From Eggerthellaceae bacterium (GTDB taxonomy: Bacteria; Actinomycetota; Coriobacteriia; Coriobacteriales; Eggerthellaceae), in contig WRIR01000011.1 of NCBI GenBank assembly GCA_009782605.1, positions 1 through 64,000 on the forward strand: a stretch of DNA of 64,000 nucleotides, given 5' to 3'. Below, one piece after another: positions 40,389 through 49,244 of this stretch. The number at the start of each line of letters is the position of its first letter. Positions within the stretch are counted from its first letter, which is position 1. A program made the translations under genes and the position numbers. Below the pieces are notes generated by a model. The model saw nothing but the letters and a program-made list of their open reading frames with translations. It did not search any database and was not told the DNA's origin.

Positions 40389-41699
40389 TCACTTTGCCGG
40401 GGAGGGGTGTTGTTCCGAAAGGGTGTTCTTGAGCTGGCCGCAGGCTCCCGCTATGTCAGATCCTCGCGACTGCCGCACGGTGACGGGCACCCTCTCTTCC
40501 TCAAGCCGGGCCGACCAGGCTTGGAAGACCGAAGAATCGCTCGGGCGAAAACCGGGAACCACGTCGGCGGAGATTGTGCGACTAGAAGCCATATTGTCGA
40601 AGCGGTCGGACGACATGCCGCCGCCGGACACCGCGCCTCTGTCGGACGACGCACTGCCGCCTGACGACGCGCTTCTGTCAGATGCCGTGCTTCCGCCGGA
40701 CACCGCACTGCCCTGTGGAACGGCGTTCATGGGCAGCAGGTTGACGTGGCACAGCAGGCCCGAGCAGAACTGGACGAGGGCGTCCAGGGCCGCAGGCGTG
40801 TCGTTGATGCCGTCTACGAGAATGTACTCCAAAGAGACACGCCGGTTCGTGCGCCTCACATAGCCCAAGAGGGTCTCTTTGAGCAAGGGCAGCGGCTCGC
40901 CCGCAAGCTTTGGCATCAGCCGGTCGCGCACGCGCTGTTCGGCAGAGTGCAGGGAAACTGCCAAAGTGAACTGTTCGGGCTCCCCGGAAAGCCTCTCGAT
41001 GCCCGAGATGATGCCGCACGTGGAAATCGTGATGCGGCGCGCGCCGACGGCCAGCCCCTTGGGGCTGTTCAGGATCCTCAGCGCGGCAAGCGTGTTCTCG
41101 TAGTTGAGGAAGGGCTCGCCCTGCCCCATAGCGACAAGGTTGCTCGCCCGCACCCCGAAGTCTTTTTGGGCCATAAGGACCTGGTCGACGATTTCGCCGG
41201 GAAGCAGGTTTCGGGTAAAGCCCTCCGTGCCGGTCGCGCAGAAGGCGCATGCCATCGCACACCCGATTTGTGTGGAAAAACAGACCGTAAGCCGCTTGGC
41301 AGAAGAAGGCTGGGAAGGGGAACGCCCAAGGGAGAACTCTTGGGAAGAGGGGTGTTCCACAGAAGCAGACTGTGCAGAGGCAGGCCGCGCAGAGGACAGG
41401 GCGGGGATCGCCACCGTTTCGACACGGCTGCCGTCCGCAAGCTCCACAAGGTACTTGCGGGTGCCGTCCCGGGATTCTTGCCGATCGACGACGCGGGCGC
41501 TTCGCAGTGGGTGTTCCCCTTCAAGGGTCTCCCTGAGGGAAAGAGGCAGGTTCGTCATCTCGCCATAATCGGCGGCTCCCTGGCGATAAAGCCATTGGAC
41601 AACCTGCTCGGCGCGGAAGCGGGGCTGCCCGAGCTCCTCCATGAGCCCGGCAAGTCCTTCGAGCGAATACGCTTTTATCTCGTTTTTCATGAAGCCCAT
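40389..41699 (-). CDS. rlmN: 23S rRNA (adenine2503-C2)-methyltransferase (RlmN), with low-complexity insertions
   Basis: CAMACAFCATGTEGFTRNLLPGEIVDQV radical-SAM motif; VRASNLVAMGQGEPFLNYENTLAALRIL; ITISTCGIISGIERL; GSDIAGACGQL; ORF track extends to 41930 but the natural start is near MGFMKNEIKAYSLEGL. Confidence 0.93.
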   Translation of the reverse strand: MGFMKNEIKAYSLEGLAGLMEELGQPRFRAEQVVQWLYRQGAADYGEMTNLPLSLRETLEGEHPLRSARVVDRQESRDGTRKYLVELADGSRVETVAIPALSSARPASAQSASVEHPSSQEFSLGRSPSQPSSAKRLTVCFSTQIGCAMACAFCATGTEGFTRNLLPGEIVDQVLMAQKDFGVRASNLVAMGQGEPFLNYENTLAALRILNSPKGLAVGARRITISTCGIISGIERLSGEPEQFTLAVSLHSAEQRVRDRLMPKLAGEPLPLLKETLLGYVRRTNRRVSLEYILVDGINDTPAALDALVQFCSGLLCHVNLLPMNAVPQGSAVSGGSTASDRSASSGGSASSDRGAVSGGGMSSDRFDNMASSRTISADVVPGFRPSDSSVFQAWSARLEEERVPVTVRQSRGSDIAGACGQLKNTLSEQHPSPAK

Positions 41700-41977
41700 T
41701 ATAGCGGCAAAAAGATGCGGTTTGCTATAATCCTTTCCGGAACAAACGAACGGCGGAGCGTAGGTCGAGCGAATCAGGCAAAGTGAATCAAGCGAAAAGC
41801 CGAACGAAGCGACAGAGGCAAGCGACAAATACAAGCGACAGAGGCAAGCGCGCCGAACCAACCAGGCGAACCAGGCGAACCAGCAAGCGACGGCAAACAC
41901 AAGCACACAAGCACACGGATGTCGGAACACGAATACACACGAGCCTCAGACGAGCCTCGCAGTGAAGGGAGGAACAG

Positions 41978-42985
41978 TTGGCAGCTGTCCCTTTTGAGCC
42001 CAAGAACTGTAAAGTCGCGCTTCTAGCGGGCGGCACGAGCGTCGAGCGCGAGGTCTCGTTGGCATCGGGGCAAGGCGCCCGACGGGCCCTTGAGGCTGCC
42101 GGATTCCCCGTGACGATGCTCGACCCGGCTGCCAAGGCAGACCTGAAATTGCTGGTAGACGGTGATTTCGACATTGCGTTCATCGCCCTCCATGGGAAGC
42201 ATGGCGAAGACGGTGCCATACAGGGGCTGCTGGAGGTGCTCGAAATCCCCTATATCGGGTCGGGCGTCGGGGCGAGTGCCCTTGCCATCGACAAGGCAAA
42301 AACGAAAGAGTGCTACGAGCGCGCGGGGATCAGGACGCCCAAGGCGCTTGCGCTTTCCCGTCCGCCGTCCCCCCCTTCCCCTTCCTCCCCCTCGTCCCCG
42401 CCGCCTCCCCTTCCGCAGGGGAAGCCGGCCGCAAAAATCCTCGAAGAGGTGGGGCCTCGCTGTGTTGTGAAGCCCGCATCCGAGGGCAGCGCGCTTGGGG
42501 TGTTCATGGTGGACTCCGCACAAGCCCTCGAGGAAGCCCTTGGGAAAGCCTTCGGGATCGACGAGAAAGTGCTCGTCGAGACCTGCATCGAAGGGAGGGA
42601 GCTGACCGTTGGCGTGCTGGGTAACGAGGCCCCCTATGCCCTGCCGGTCATCGAGATCGTGCCGATCAACGAATTTTACGACTACGAGTCAAAGTATGCT
42701 CCCGGCGGGTCGAAGCACCTCTGTCCAGCGCCCATCGCCGAGCAGACGACTAGCGAGATTCAGGCCCTGGCGGTTAAGGCCCATCAGGTGCTGGGCTGTG
42801 CGGGCGTTTCGCGCAGTGACTTCATCGTGGACGATGCGGGCGACATCTGGATACTTGAGACGAATACCATCCCGGGGATGACCGAGACCTCGCTCCTTCC
42901 CGATGCAGGGCGTGCCGCAGGCATCGAGTTCCCCGAACTGTGCACGCTTCTTGTCGCATATGCGTTCGAGCGGTACGGAAGATAG
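41978..42985 (+). CDS. ddl: D-alanine--D-alanine ligase with Pro/Ser-rich insertion
   Basis: VALLAGGTSVEREVSLASG; ALHGKHGEDGAIQGLLEVLEIPYIGSGVGASALAIDK; VKPASEGSALGV; ILETNTIPGMTETSLLPDAGRAAGI; TTG start. Confidence 0.95.
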   Translation: MAAVPFEPKNCKVALLAGGTSVEREVSLASGQGARRALEAAGFPVTMLDPAAKADLKLLVDGDFDIAFIALHGKHGEDGAIQGLLEVLEIPYIGSGVGASALAIDKAKTKECYERAGIRTPKALALSRPPSPPSPSSPSSPPPPLPQGKPAAKILEEVGPRCVVKPASEGSALGVFMVDSAQALEEALGKAFGIDEKVLVETCIEGRELTVGVLGNEAPYALPVIEIVPINEFYDYESKYAPGGSKHLCPAPIAEQTTSEIQALAVKAHQVLGCAGVSRSDFIVDDAGDIWILETNTIPGMTETSLLPDAGRAAGIEFPELCTLLVAYAFERYGR

Positions 42986-43191
42986 GCCGACGGAAGATAG
43001 GCCGACGGAAGGCAAGCGGAAGGCACGCGGAAGGGAAGCCCGGCGCAGCGAACGCGACACGGTGAGCCCACGGCGTGAAATGCCGATGTGACGAGCCTGC
43101 GGAAGGGAAGGCTGATAAAACGAGCCCGGCGAAGCGCGCCCGGCGCAAGGTGCGCGGTGCGGAAGCCCGCCCCCTAGAACATCGAGAACAC

Positions 43192-43977
43192 CTAGAACAC
43201 GCCGCAGGCCCGCAGCCCGAAGACAACCCCGGCGAGCGCAACGAGCAGCAGCAGCCAGCTTGCCAGGGAGCATCCCTTGTTGCCCTTCCGTGCCTGTTCA
43301 GTGATCTTCTCCGTCAGGCTCCGATGCGTCTTGAGAAGCACGGTTCCCGGCTTCTTCCCGGGGAACGGGACGCTTTGCGCAGGCGACCAGGCACCGCCGC
43401 TTTCGAGCAGCCCTTCTACCTCCCGCTCGCCCAGCTCAACGCCAGGGCGCGACCCTGCGGCCATCTGTCGGGCAATCCCCTCGACGAAGGCATCGAAGGA
43501 GGCGCGCTCGGCCGGGTCTGCCGCGTCGTAGCAGACGAGTGCAGCCTCTCCCCAATAGCGTCCCGGTTCGGGCTTTTCGCTGTAGGCGACGAAGGAAAGG
43601 AGCGCGTGCAGCTTCCATCCGCGCTCTTCGCAAAGGCTCAGCTGATGGGATGTCGTCGGGTCAAAAAACCCGACCAATGCGCCGAAGCGGTTTTTGAGCC
43701 AGGCGACACGCAGCCCCGCGGCAGGGGATTCCCCGGCATACGGCTCCCCGGCAGGAGGCTCCCCGGCGCCCGGGCCCTCAACCGCAGGCTCATCGGCACG
43801 TGGTATCCCGGCATGCAAACCTTCGGCAGAAGGCCTCTCGGCGTCCGGGTCCCCTTCGGCATGGAATTCGATCTCGAACAGGTCGCCAACGAGGCTGTCC
43901 GCACCCAGCAGGCGGGCGGCGTCTCTCTTTGATGCAGTGTCGAATCGGGCGTACCTTCCGTAATAAACGTCTCGCAT
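43192..43977 (-). CDS. Putative tail-anchored membrane protein of unknown function
   Basis: 261-aa ORF; C-terminal CSLASWLLLLVALAGVVFGLRACGVF; coherent globular segments flanking a Pro/Gly/Glu repeat. Confidence 0.6.
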   Translation of the reverse strand: MRDVYYGRYARFDTASKRDAARLLGADSLVGDLFEIEFHAEGDPDAERPSAEGLHAGIPRADEPAVEGPGAGEPPAGEPYAGESPAAGLRVAWLKNRFGALVGFFDPTTSHQLSLCEERGWKLHALLSFVAYSEKPEPGRYWGEAALVCYDAADPAERASFDAFVEGIARQMAAGSRPGVELGEREVEGLLESGGAWSPAQSVPFPGKKPGTVLLKTHRSLTEKITEQARKGNKGCSLASWLLLLVALAGVVFGLRACGVF

Positions 43978-44342
43978 GACAAACCCCTTCCACAGCCTTT
44001 TCGAGGGCTTCCCCCGGGGAGGGCTCCTTCCTCGACGAGCCCCTTACCAGAATCCTCAGCCAAACAAAAGTATCGGGAAAAAGAGTACCGAAATCAAGCA
44101 ATTAATTCCAGTTTCCCGAAACCACAATCTAGAAGTTGGACGCAGGTTGTGGGATGCAGGGCCTCGGGCTGTGGAAGGCGAACTGCAAATTGCGGGATGT
44201 GAGGGAAAGGAGGAAAGCAAGAGGAAGGCAAGAGGAAAGCAAGCTACAGGATCGGATTATGGAATCGGGGATTTGGGTTGGGCAGCGCAATCAGATTATG
44301 GAATTTGGAGTGGGGTGCTGAAAAGGTGATAGGCTGGGTCGT

Positions 44343-47300
44343 ATGAAAAAGCAAGCAGCATCCATAGGCGCCTCTTTGCGACAGGCGCTTTCCGAGGGCA
44401 CCTGCACCGCCGTCTGCGAGCGCTACGCCTCGCTGTCCCCTGCCGCGCAGACAGGCGACTTCGGGGCGCTTGACCAGGATGTCGTCGTCCTCGACACGGA
44501 AACGACGGGCTTTTCGCTCAATCACGACGAACTAATCCAGATTGCCGCGGCGCGGATGAGGAACGGCCGGATCGACGAGTGGTTTATCACCTTCGTGAAC
44601 CCGGGGCAGCCTATCCCCGAAGAGATCACCCACTTGACCGGCATCACGGACGAGGACGTTGCGGATGCGCCGACCCCTGTCGAGGCGCTTATCGGGCTGG
44701 TGGGCTTCGTCGGCGATTCGGACATCGTCGCCCACAATGCGGAGTTCGACCACAGCTTTGTGACCAAGGACCCGTCCGGGATGCCGCTGCTCCAAAACAC
44801 CTGGATCGACTCGCTCGACCTGGCGCGCATCGCCCTGCCGCGCCTGAAATCCCACCGCCTGATCGACCTTGTCCGCGCCTTCGACGCCCCGATATCCACC
44901 CACCGGGCCGATGCCGACGTCGAGGCCCTGTGCACGATCTACCGCATACTGCTCGCCGGCGTTGCGGCAATGCCGCAGCCGCTGGTCCAAGAGATAGCAA
45001 CCATGGCCGAGGATGCCGAGTGGCCGACCATCAAGGTCTTCAAGCACTTTGCCGCAGATGGCGCAGCGGAAGGGCCTGCCGCGGAAGCCCCCGCTTCCGC
45101 ACCGGGCACGATCTCCCCCGCGACCGCCGTCGCCCCCGCTGCAGCAGGCACAGCGGAAGGGCCCGCAGCCACACCTGCTGCAGCAGGCGCAGCGGAAGGG
45201 CCTGCCGCGGAAGCCGCTGCATCCAGGGCATCCGCCGCCGGTGCGCGGCCTGGGCTCAACCTGCGCGCCCTCCGGGCCCAGCGCATACGCGAGGTTGCGC
45301 GGGAGGCGAAACCTGATGCCGGGATGCTTGTGGCCGACCCGCACCAGGAGCTCGTCTTCCCCGCCGCCGAGACGGTGGCCGCAGCCTTCGGTGCCGAAGG
45401 GGTCGTCGGCAGGCTCTACGAGCCCTACGAGCTCCGCACCGAGCAGGTCGCCATGGCAGAAAAGGTGCTCCAGGCCTTCTCCCGCTCGATAAACCTTGCC
45501 ATCGAGGCAGGTACGGGCGTCGGAAAATCGATGGCCTACCTCCTTCCTGCGGCCTTGATAGCGCGGCAGAACAACATCGCCATTGGGATCGCGACGAAGA
45601 CGAATGCCCTTCTCGACCAGCTGATCTACAAGGAACTGCCGCTTATCGCAGAAGCACTCGGGCAGGCAGGGCCCCCGACGGAAGCCCCCGCTTCCCCCTC
45701 CAATGCCCCCGCTGCGGAAACCCCCGCCATCTCCGGCGATGCCGCAACCGCAACCACCATCCCGCCCACCACCGGCGACGCCGCCCCCGCAACCGCAAGC
45801 CCCACCACCGCAGTCGCCTCCGCAATCCCGTCCCGCCCCCTTGAGTTCACCGCGCTCAAGGGCTTCACCCACTACCCTTGCCTCAGGAAGGTGGGCCGCC
45901 TGGTGCAAGACGGCGCACGGAACAGGACAGTCGCGGGGAAGCAGAAACCGCAGGCACCGTCGCTCGCGGGCCTGCTTTCTTTCATCGAACAAAGCGAGTA
46001 CGACGACATCGACCTGTTGAAGATCGACTATCGCGTCCTGCCGCGCTACACCATCACGACGACCAGCACCGACTGCCTCCGCAGGAAGTGCCCCTTCTAC
46101 GGGGCGTCCTGCTTCGTGCACGGCGCACGCCGGCGTGCCGAGGCCGTGGACATCGTCGTCACCAACCACAGCCTGCTCTTCTGCGACATCGCCGCTGAGG
46201 GCGGCCTGCTGCCCCCCATCCGCTACTGGGTGGTCGACGAGGCGCACGGCATCGAGTCGGAGGCACGGAGCGCGTTCTCCCTCGAGGTGTCCGCCGAAGA
46301 GATGCTTCGGCTCTGCAAGAGGATCACCTCGCAGGAGGCCTCCCAAAACCCCTTCGCCCGCGCCCTCCGCACCGCCCTGGCCGCCCCCGCAGCCAGCACA
46401 GCCCCCGCAGCCAGCACAGCCCCCGCAGCCAACACAGCCAGCACCCCCCTCGTCGAGCAGATCGAGGCTGCACAAACAGCCGCAGACGCCTTTGCCCAGG
46501 CGGCAGGCGAGTTCGCCCAGTGCATCAAGACCCTGGCCTTCTTCAGCCCCGACAAGCGCAACAAGGGCTACGAGGTCGTCGAGCTGTGGCTCAACGACGA
46601 GATACGCGCAAGCGAGACCTTCTCCACGCTCGCCTCCTTGGGCCGCGTCCTGTGCGACAGGACAGAACAGCTCGTGCGGGCGTCCCAGGAGGCCGTCGGC
46701 GCCCTTGAGGGCATCGACGCGGCGGCAGAGGCCCAGCGCGAGATCGCCACCGTCGCCATGGGCCTCAAAGACATGCTCCAGGCCGCCGAGACCATCCTCT
46801 TTGCGGCACCCGCGCACTACGCCTACGCGGCGACCCTGTCAAACAAGCACGACCGGGTGGCCGAAAAGCTCCAGGCCCTGCTCGTCAACGTCGGTGAACG
46901 GCTCAACGAGACCCTGTTCGCCAACACCCACTCCGTCGTCTTCGCCTCTGCCACCCTGACCGTGGCCGACTCCTTCGGGCCCTTCGAGGACGCGCTCGGC
47001 CTCAACGACTCGGAGTCCTCGCAGACGGCGACATGCCAGCTCAGCTCAAGCTACGATTTCGACAGCCAGATGACCGTCTACGTCGCGGACGACATTCCCG
47101 AGCCCAACGACCCGGCCTACCTCCCGGCGCTCCAAGGCCTGCTCGCCCAGGCCCACCTGGCACAAGGCGGCTCGATGCTGACCCTGTTCACGAACAGGAA
47201 AGAGATGGAAAAGTGCTTCGAGGCCCTGCAGCCGATCCTCAAGGCCGAGGGCCTGCGCCTGGTCTGCCAGAAATGGGGCGTGTCCGCAAAGGGCCTGCGG

Positions 47301-47705
47301 GACGACTTCCTCGCAGACGAGCATCTGTCCCTTTTCGCGTTGAAGAGCTTCTGGGAAGGCTTCGATGCCCCCGGCTCGACCCTCAAAGGCGTCATCATCC
47401 CCAAGTTGCCCTTCTCCAAGCCGACGGACCCGCTCTCTTGTGAGCGGGCGCTCCGCGACTCCCAGGCCTGGCTCCACTACGTGCTTCCCGCGGCAGTCCT
47501 TGAGACGAAGCAGGCGACAGGCCGGCTGATCCGCAGCGCCACCGACACCGGCTGCGTCATCCTTGCCGACAGGCGGATACTCACCAAGGGCTACGGCAAG
47601 ACCTTCCTGAAATCCATGCCGAGCCGCACTATCAAGATATGTTCAACTGCTGCAATCGCACGCGATTTGGCCATTCGCTCCGACGAGGGCGTCCCCGTGC
47701 AGTAG
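44343..47705 (+). CDS. DinG-family helicase with N-terminal DnaQ-like 3'-5' exonuclease domain
   Basis: VVVLDTETTGFSLNHDELIQIAAARM...HNAEFDHSF (exonuclease); AIEAGTGVGKSMAYLLPAAL (Walker A); VVDEAHGIE (DEAH); FALKSFWEGFDAPGSTLKGVIIPKLPF; ETKQATGRLIRS. Confidence 0.92.
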   Translation: MKKQAASIGASLRQALSEGTCTAVCERYASLSPAAQTGDFGALDQDVVVLDTETTGFSLNHDELIQIAAARMRNGRIDEWFITFVNPGQPIPEEITHLTGITDEDVADAPTPVEALIGLVGFVGDSDIVAHNAEFDHSFVTKDPSGMPLLQNTWIDSLDLARIALPRLKSHRLIDLVRAFDAPISTHRADADVEALCTIYRILLAGVAAMPQPLVQEIATMAEDAEWPTIKVFKHFAADGAAEGPAAEAPASAPGTISPATAVAPAAAGTAEGPAATPAAAGAAEGPAAEAAASRASAAGARPGLNLRALRAQRIREVAREAKPDAGMLVADPHQELVFPAAETVAAAFGAEGVVGRLYEPYELRTEQVAMAEKVLQAFSRSINLAIEAGTGVGKSMAYLLPAALIARQNNIAIGIATKTNALLDQLIYKELPLIAEALGQAGPPTEAPASPSNAPAAETPAISGDAATATTIPPTTGDAAPATASPTTAVASAIPSRPLEFTALKGFTHYPCLRKVGRLVQDGARNRTVAGKQKPQAPSLAGLLSFIEQSEYDDIDLLKIDYRVLPRYTITTTSTDCLRRKCPFYGASCFVHGARRRAEAVDIVVTNHSLLFCDIAAEGGLLPPIRYWVVDEAHGIESEARSAFSLEVSAEEMLRLCKRITSQEASQNPFARALRTALAAPAASTAPAASTAPAANTASTPLVEQIEAAQTAADAFAQAAGEFAQCIKTLAFFSPDKRNKGYEVVELWLNDEIRASETFSTLASLGRVLCDRTEQLVRASQEAVGALEGIDAAAEAQREIATVAMGLKDMLQAAETILFAAPAHYAYAATLSNKHDRVAEKLQALLVNVGERLNETLFANTHSVVFASATLTVADSFGPFEDALGLNDSESSQTATCQLSSSYDFDSQMTVYVADDIPEPNDPAYLPALQGLLAQAHLAQGGSMLTLFTNRKEMEKCFEALQPILKAEGLRLVCQKWGVSAKGLRDDFLADEHLSLFALKSFWEGFDAPGSTLKGVIIPKLPFSKPTDPLSCERALRDSQAWLHYVLPAAVLETKQATGRLIRSATDTGCVILADRRILTKGYGKTFLKSMPSRTIKICSTAAIARDLAIRSDEGVPVQ

Positions 47706-47717
47706 AATGTAGCCGCT

Positions 47718-49148
47718 ATGGGTAAAAAGGAAGTAAAACTGTCCCATGCTGCGCACATCAAGCAGCGGACCGCAGGCACCTCGAACGAGATATCGTTCAG
47801 CGTCCTCGATGCGGCGAAGAACCGCGCCGCGACTGGGAACGGGAAGGGCGGCACGGAACGCGACCCGGGGCTGAAGAAGATCGCCCTGTTCTCCATCCCC
47901 GCCGGGCTGGGATGGAAGAGCCGGAAGAGGAAGATCAACACCCCCCAAGCCAACGACGTCCTGACCCTTTCGAGCGGCGAGACCGTCGCCGCTTCGCCGG
48001 GCGGCAGTGCGCCGACCGCCCCCCTGTCCCCCGTCACCGGCCCCCTGCTCGGCAAGTCCGGGCAAGGCACAGGCGCGGGCCTGGGTGCAGGCACGGGTAC
48101 TCCTGTCCTCACCAGGGGTTTTGGTATGCAGGACCCCGCTCGCGCCGCAAAGCCCGGCCGACTCCCCTACGCTTCCCCAGAGGACGAGATAACGCGACGA
48201 AAAACAGAGAGGCGACAGCACCGCGCCGCCATGGTCGTAGCGGGCGCTTTGGTGGCTGCCGGGCTTCTGGGCGGCGGCGGCATCTTCCTCTACACCGAGC
48301 TCACCAACCACCAAAGGCAGGTGTCCCTCCTCGACCAGGCGATCATACGCCTCAAAGAGGCCGACAGCACCATCGTCTCCATCGACAAGCTGGTTGGCTC
48401 CTCCGAGGGCCCGACAGCTGCGGCGCTCCTGGCGACCACGGCGGCACACGAGACCCTTAACGAGCTGATTGCGGCTATTCCCGCAACAAGCGAAACGCTC
48501 GGCGAAGCGGAGGGCCTGGCGCGGCAAGCGAGCGAGAACATGCGCGACTCTTCCGACAAAGAGGCCTCCGAACAGGCAATTCTCTCGATCCAGGCACGCC
48601 AGGAAATGCTTGAGGCAGGCACCGTCCTGCTCCAGGCAGCCCTCGACGCGGAACGGGCGTCCGAATACTTCACGCAGGCCTGGGACACCATCCTGCGGGC
48701 AGACGGGCTTGCCCGCGAATCGGCCGACCTCGTGGTCGATACGACTAACGAGAACGTCGCCGCGTCGAGGCAGAAGTCCGAAGAAGCCCTCGGCCTGTTC
48801 GCAGAGGCGCTTTTCATGCTGAACGAGCTTGAGGGTTCGCCGCTCCAGCCCGACCTCCAGGCGCACCGGGACTACGTGACGAAGAGGATGGACTCCATGC
48901 ACCACGCCATCGCGTCGGACGAGGCCCTCCTTGCGCAGGACCGGGAGGGCGCCGAGAGCCAGAACGAGGCATACAACCTCACGGACGAAGAGGCGACGCA
49001 GATAGCACGGAATTTCTCGGGGAACCCCCTCGCGCCCATCATCGCTGCATACCGCACGCACATTGCAGACCCCCAGAGCACCTACGCGCAAGCACGGCAC
49101 CGGGCAAGCACGGCAGATGCTTTTCTCCGTGATTACTTGGGAACTTGA
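47718..49148 (+). CDS. Single-pass membrane protein with predicted coiled-coil ectodomain, unknown function
   Basis: 476-aa ORF; TM AAMVVAGALVAAGLLGGGGIFLYTEL; helical Glu/Ala-rich C-terminal region. Confidence 0.65.
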   Translation: MGKKEVKLSHAAHIKQRTAGTSNEISFSVLDAAKNRAATGNGKGGTERDPGLKKIALFSIPAGLGWKSRKRKINTPQANDVLTLSSGETVAASPGGSAPTAPLSPVTGPLLGKSGQGTGAGLGAGTGTPVLTRGFGMQDPARAAKPGRLPYASPEDEITRRKTERRQHRAAMVVAGALVAAGLLGGGGIFLYTELTNHQRQVSLLDQAIIRLKEADSTIVSIDKLVGSSEGPTAAALLATTAAHETLNELIAAIPATSETLGEAEGLARQASENMRDSSDKEASEQAILSIQARQEMLEAGTVLLQAALDAERASEYFTQAWDTILRADGLARESADLVVDTTNENVAASRQKSEEALGLFAEALFMLNELEGSPLQPDLQAHRDYVTKRMDSMHHAIASDEALLAQDREGAESQNEAYNLTDEEATQIARNFSGNPLAPIIAAYRTHIADPQSTYAQARHRASTADAFLRDYLGT

Positions 49149-49244
49149 GCCAAATAGCGTATACTTTAGCTATACATGTCCGCAAGGCGTTTATATCGTG
49201 GTGCGTGAGATGATATTGAGGCGATCAAGCGAAAGGCAAAACGT

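Noticed and set aside
44532-46817. 761-aa minus-strand ORF
   Set aside because: Antisense to the DnaQ-DinG gene; Gly/Cys/Arg-rich shadow frame
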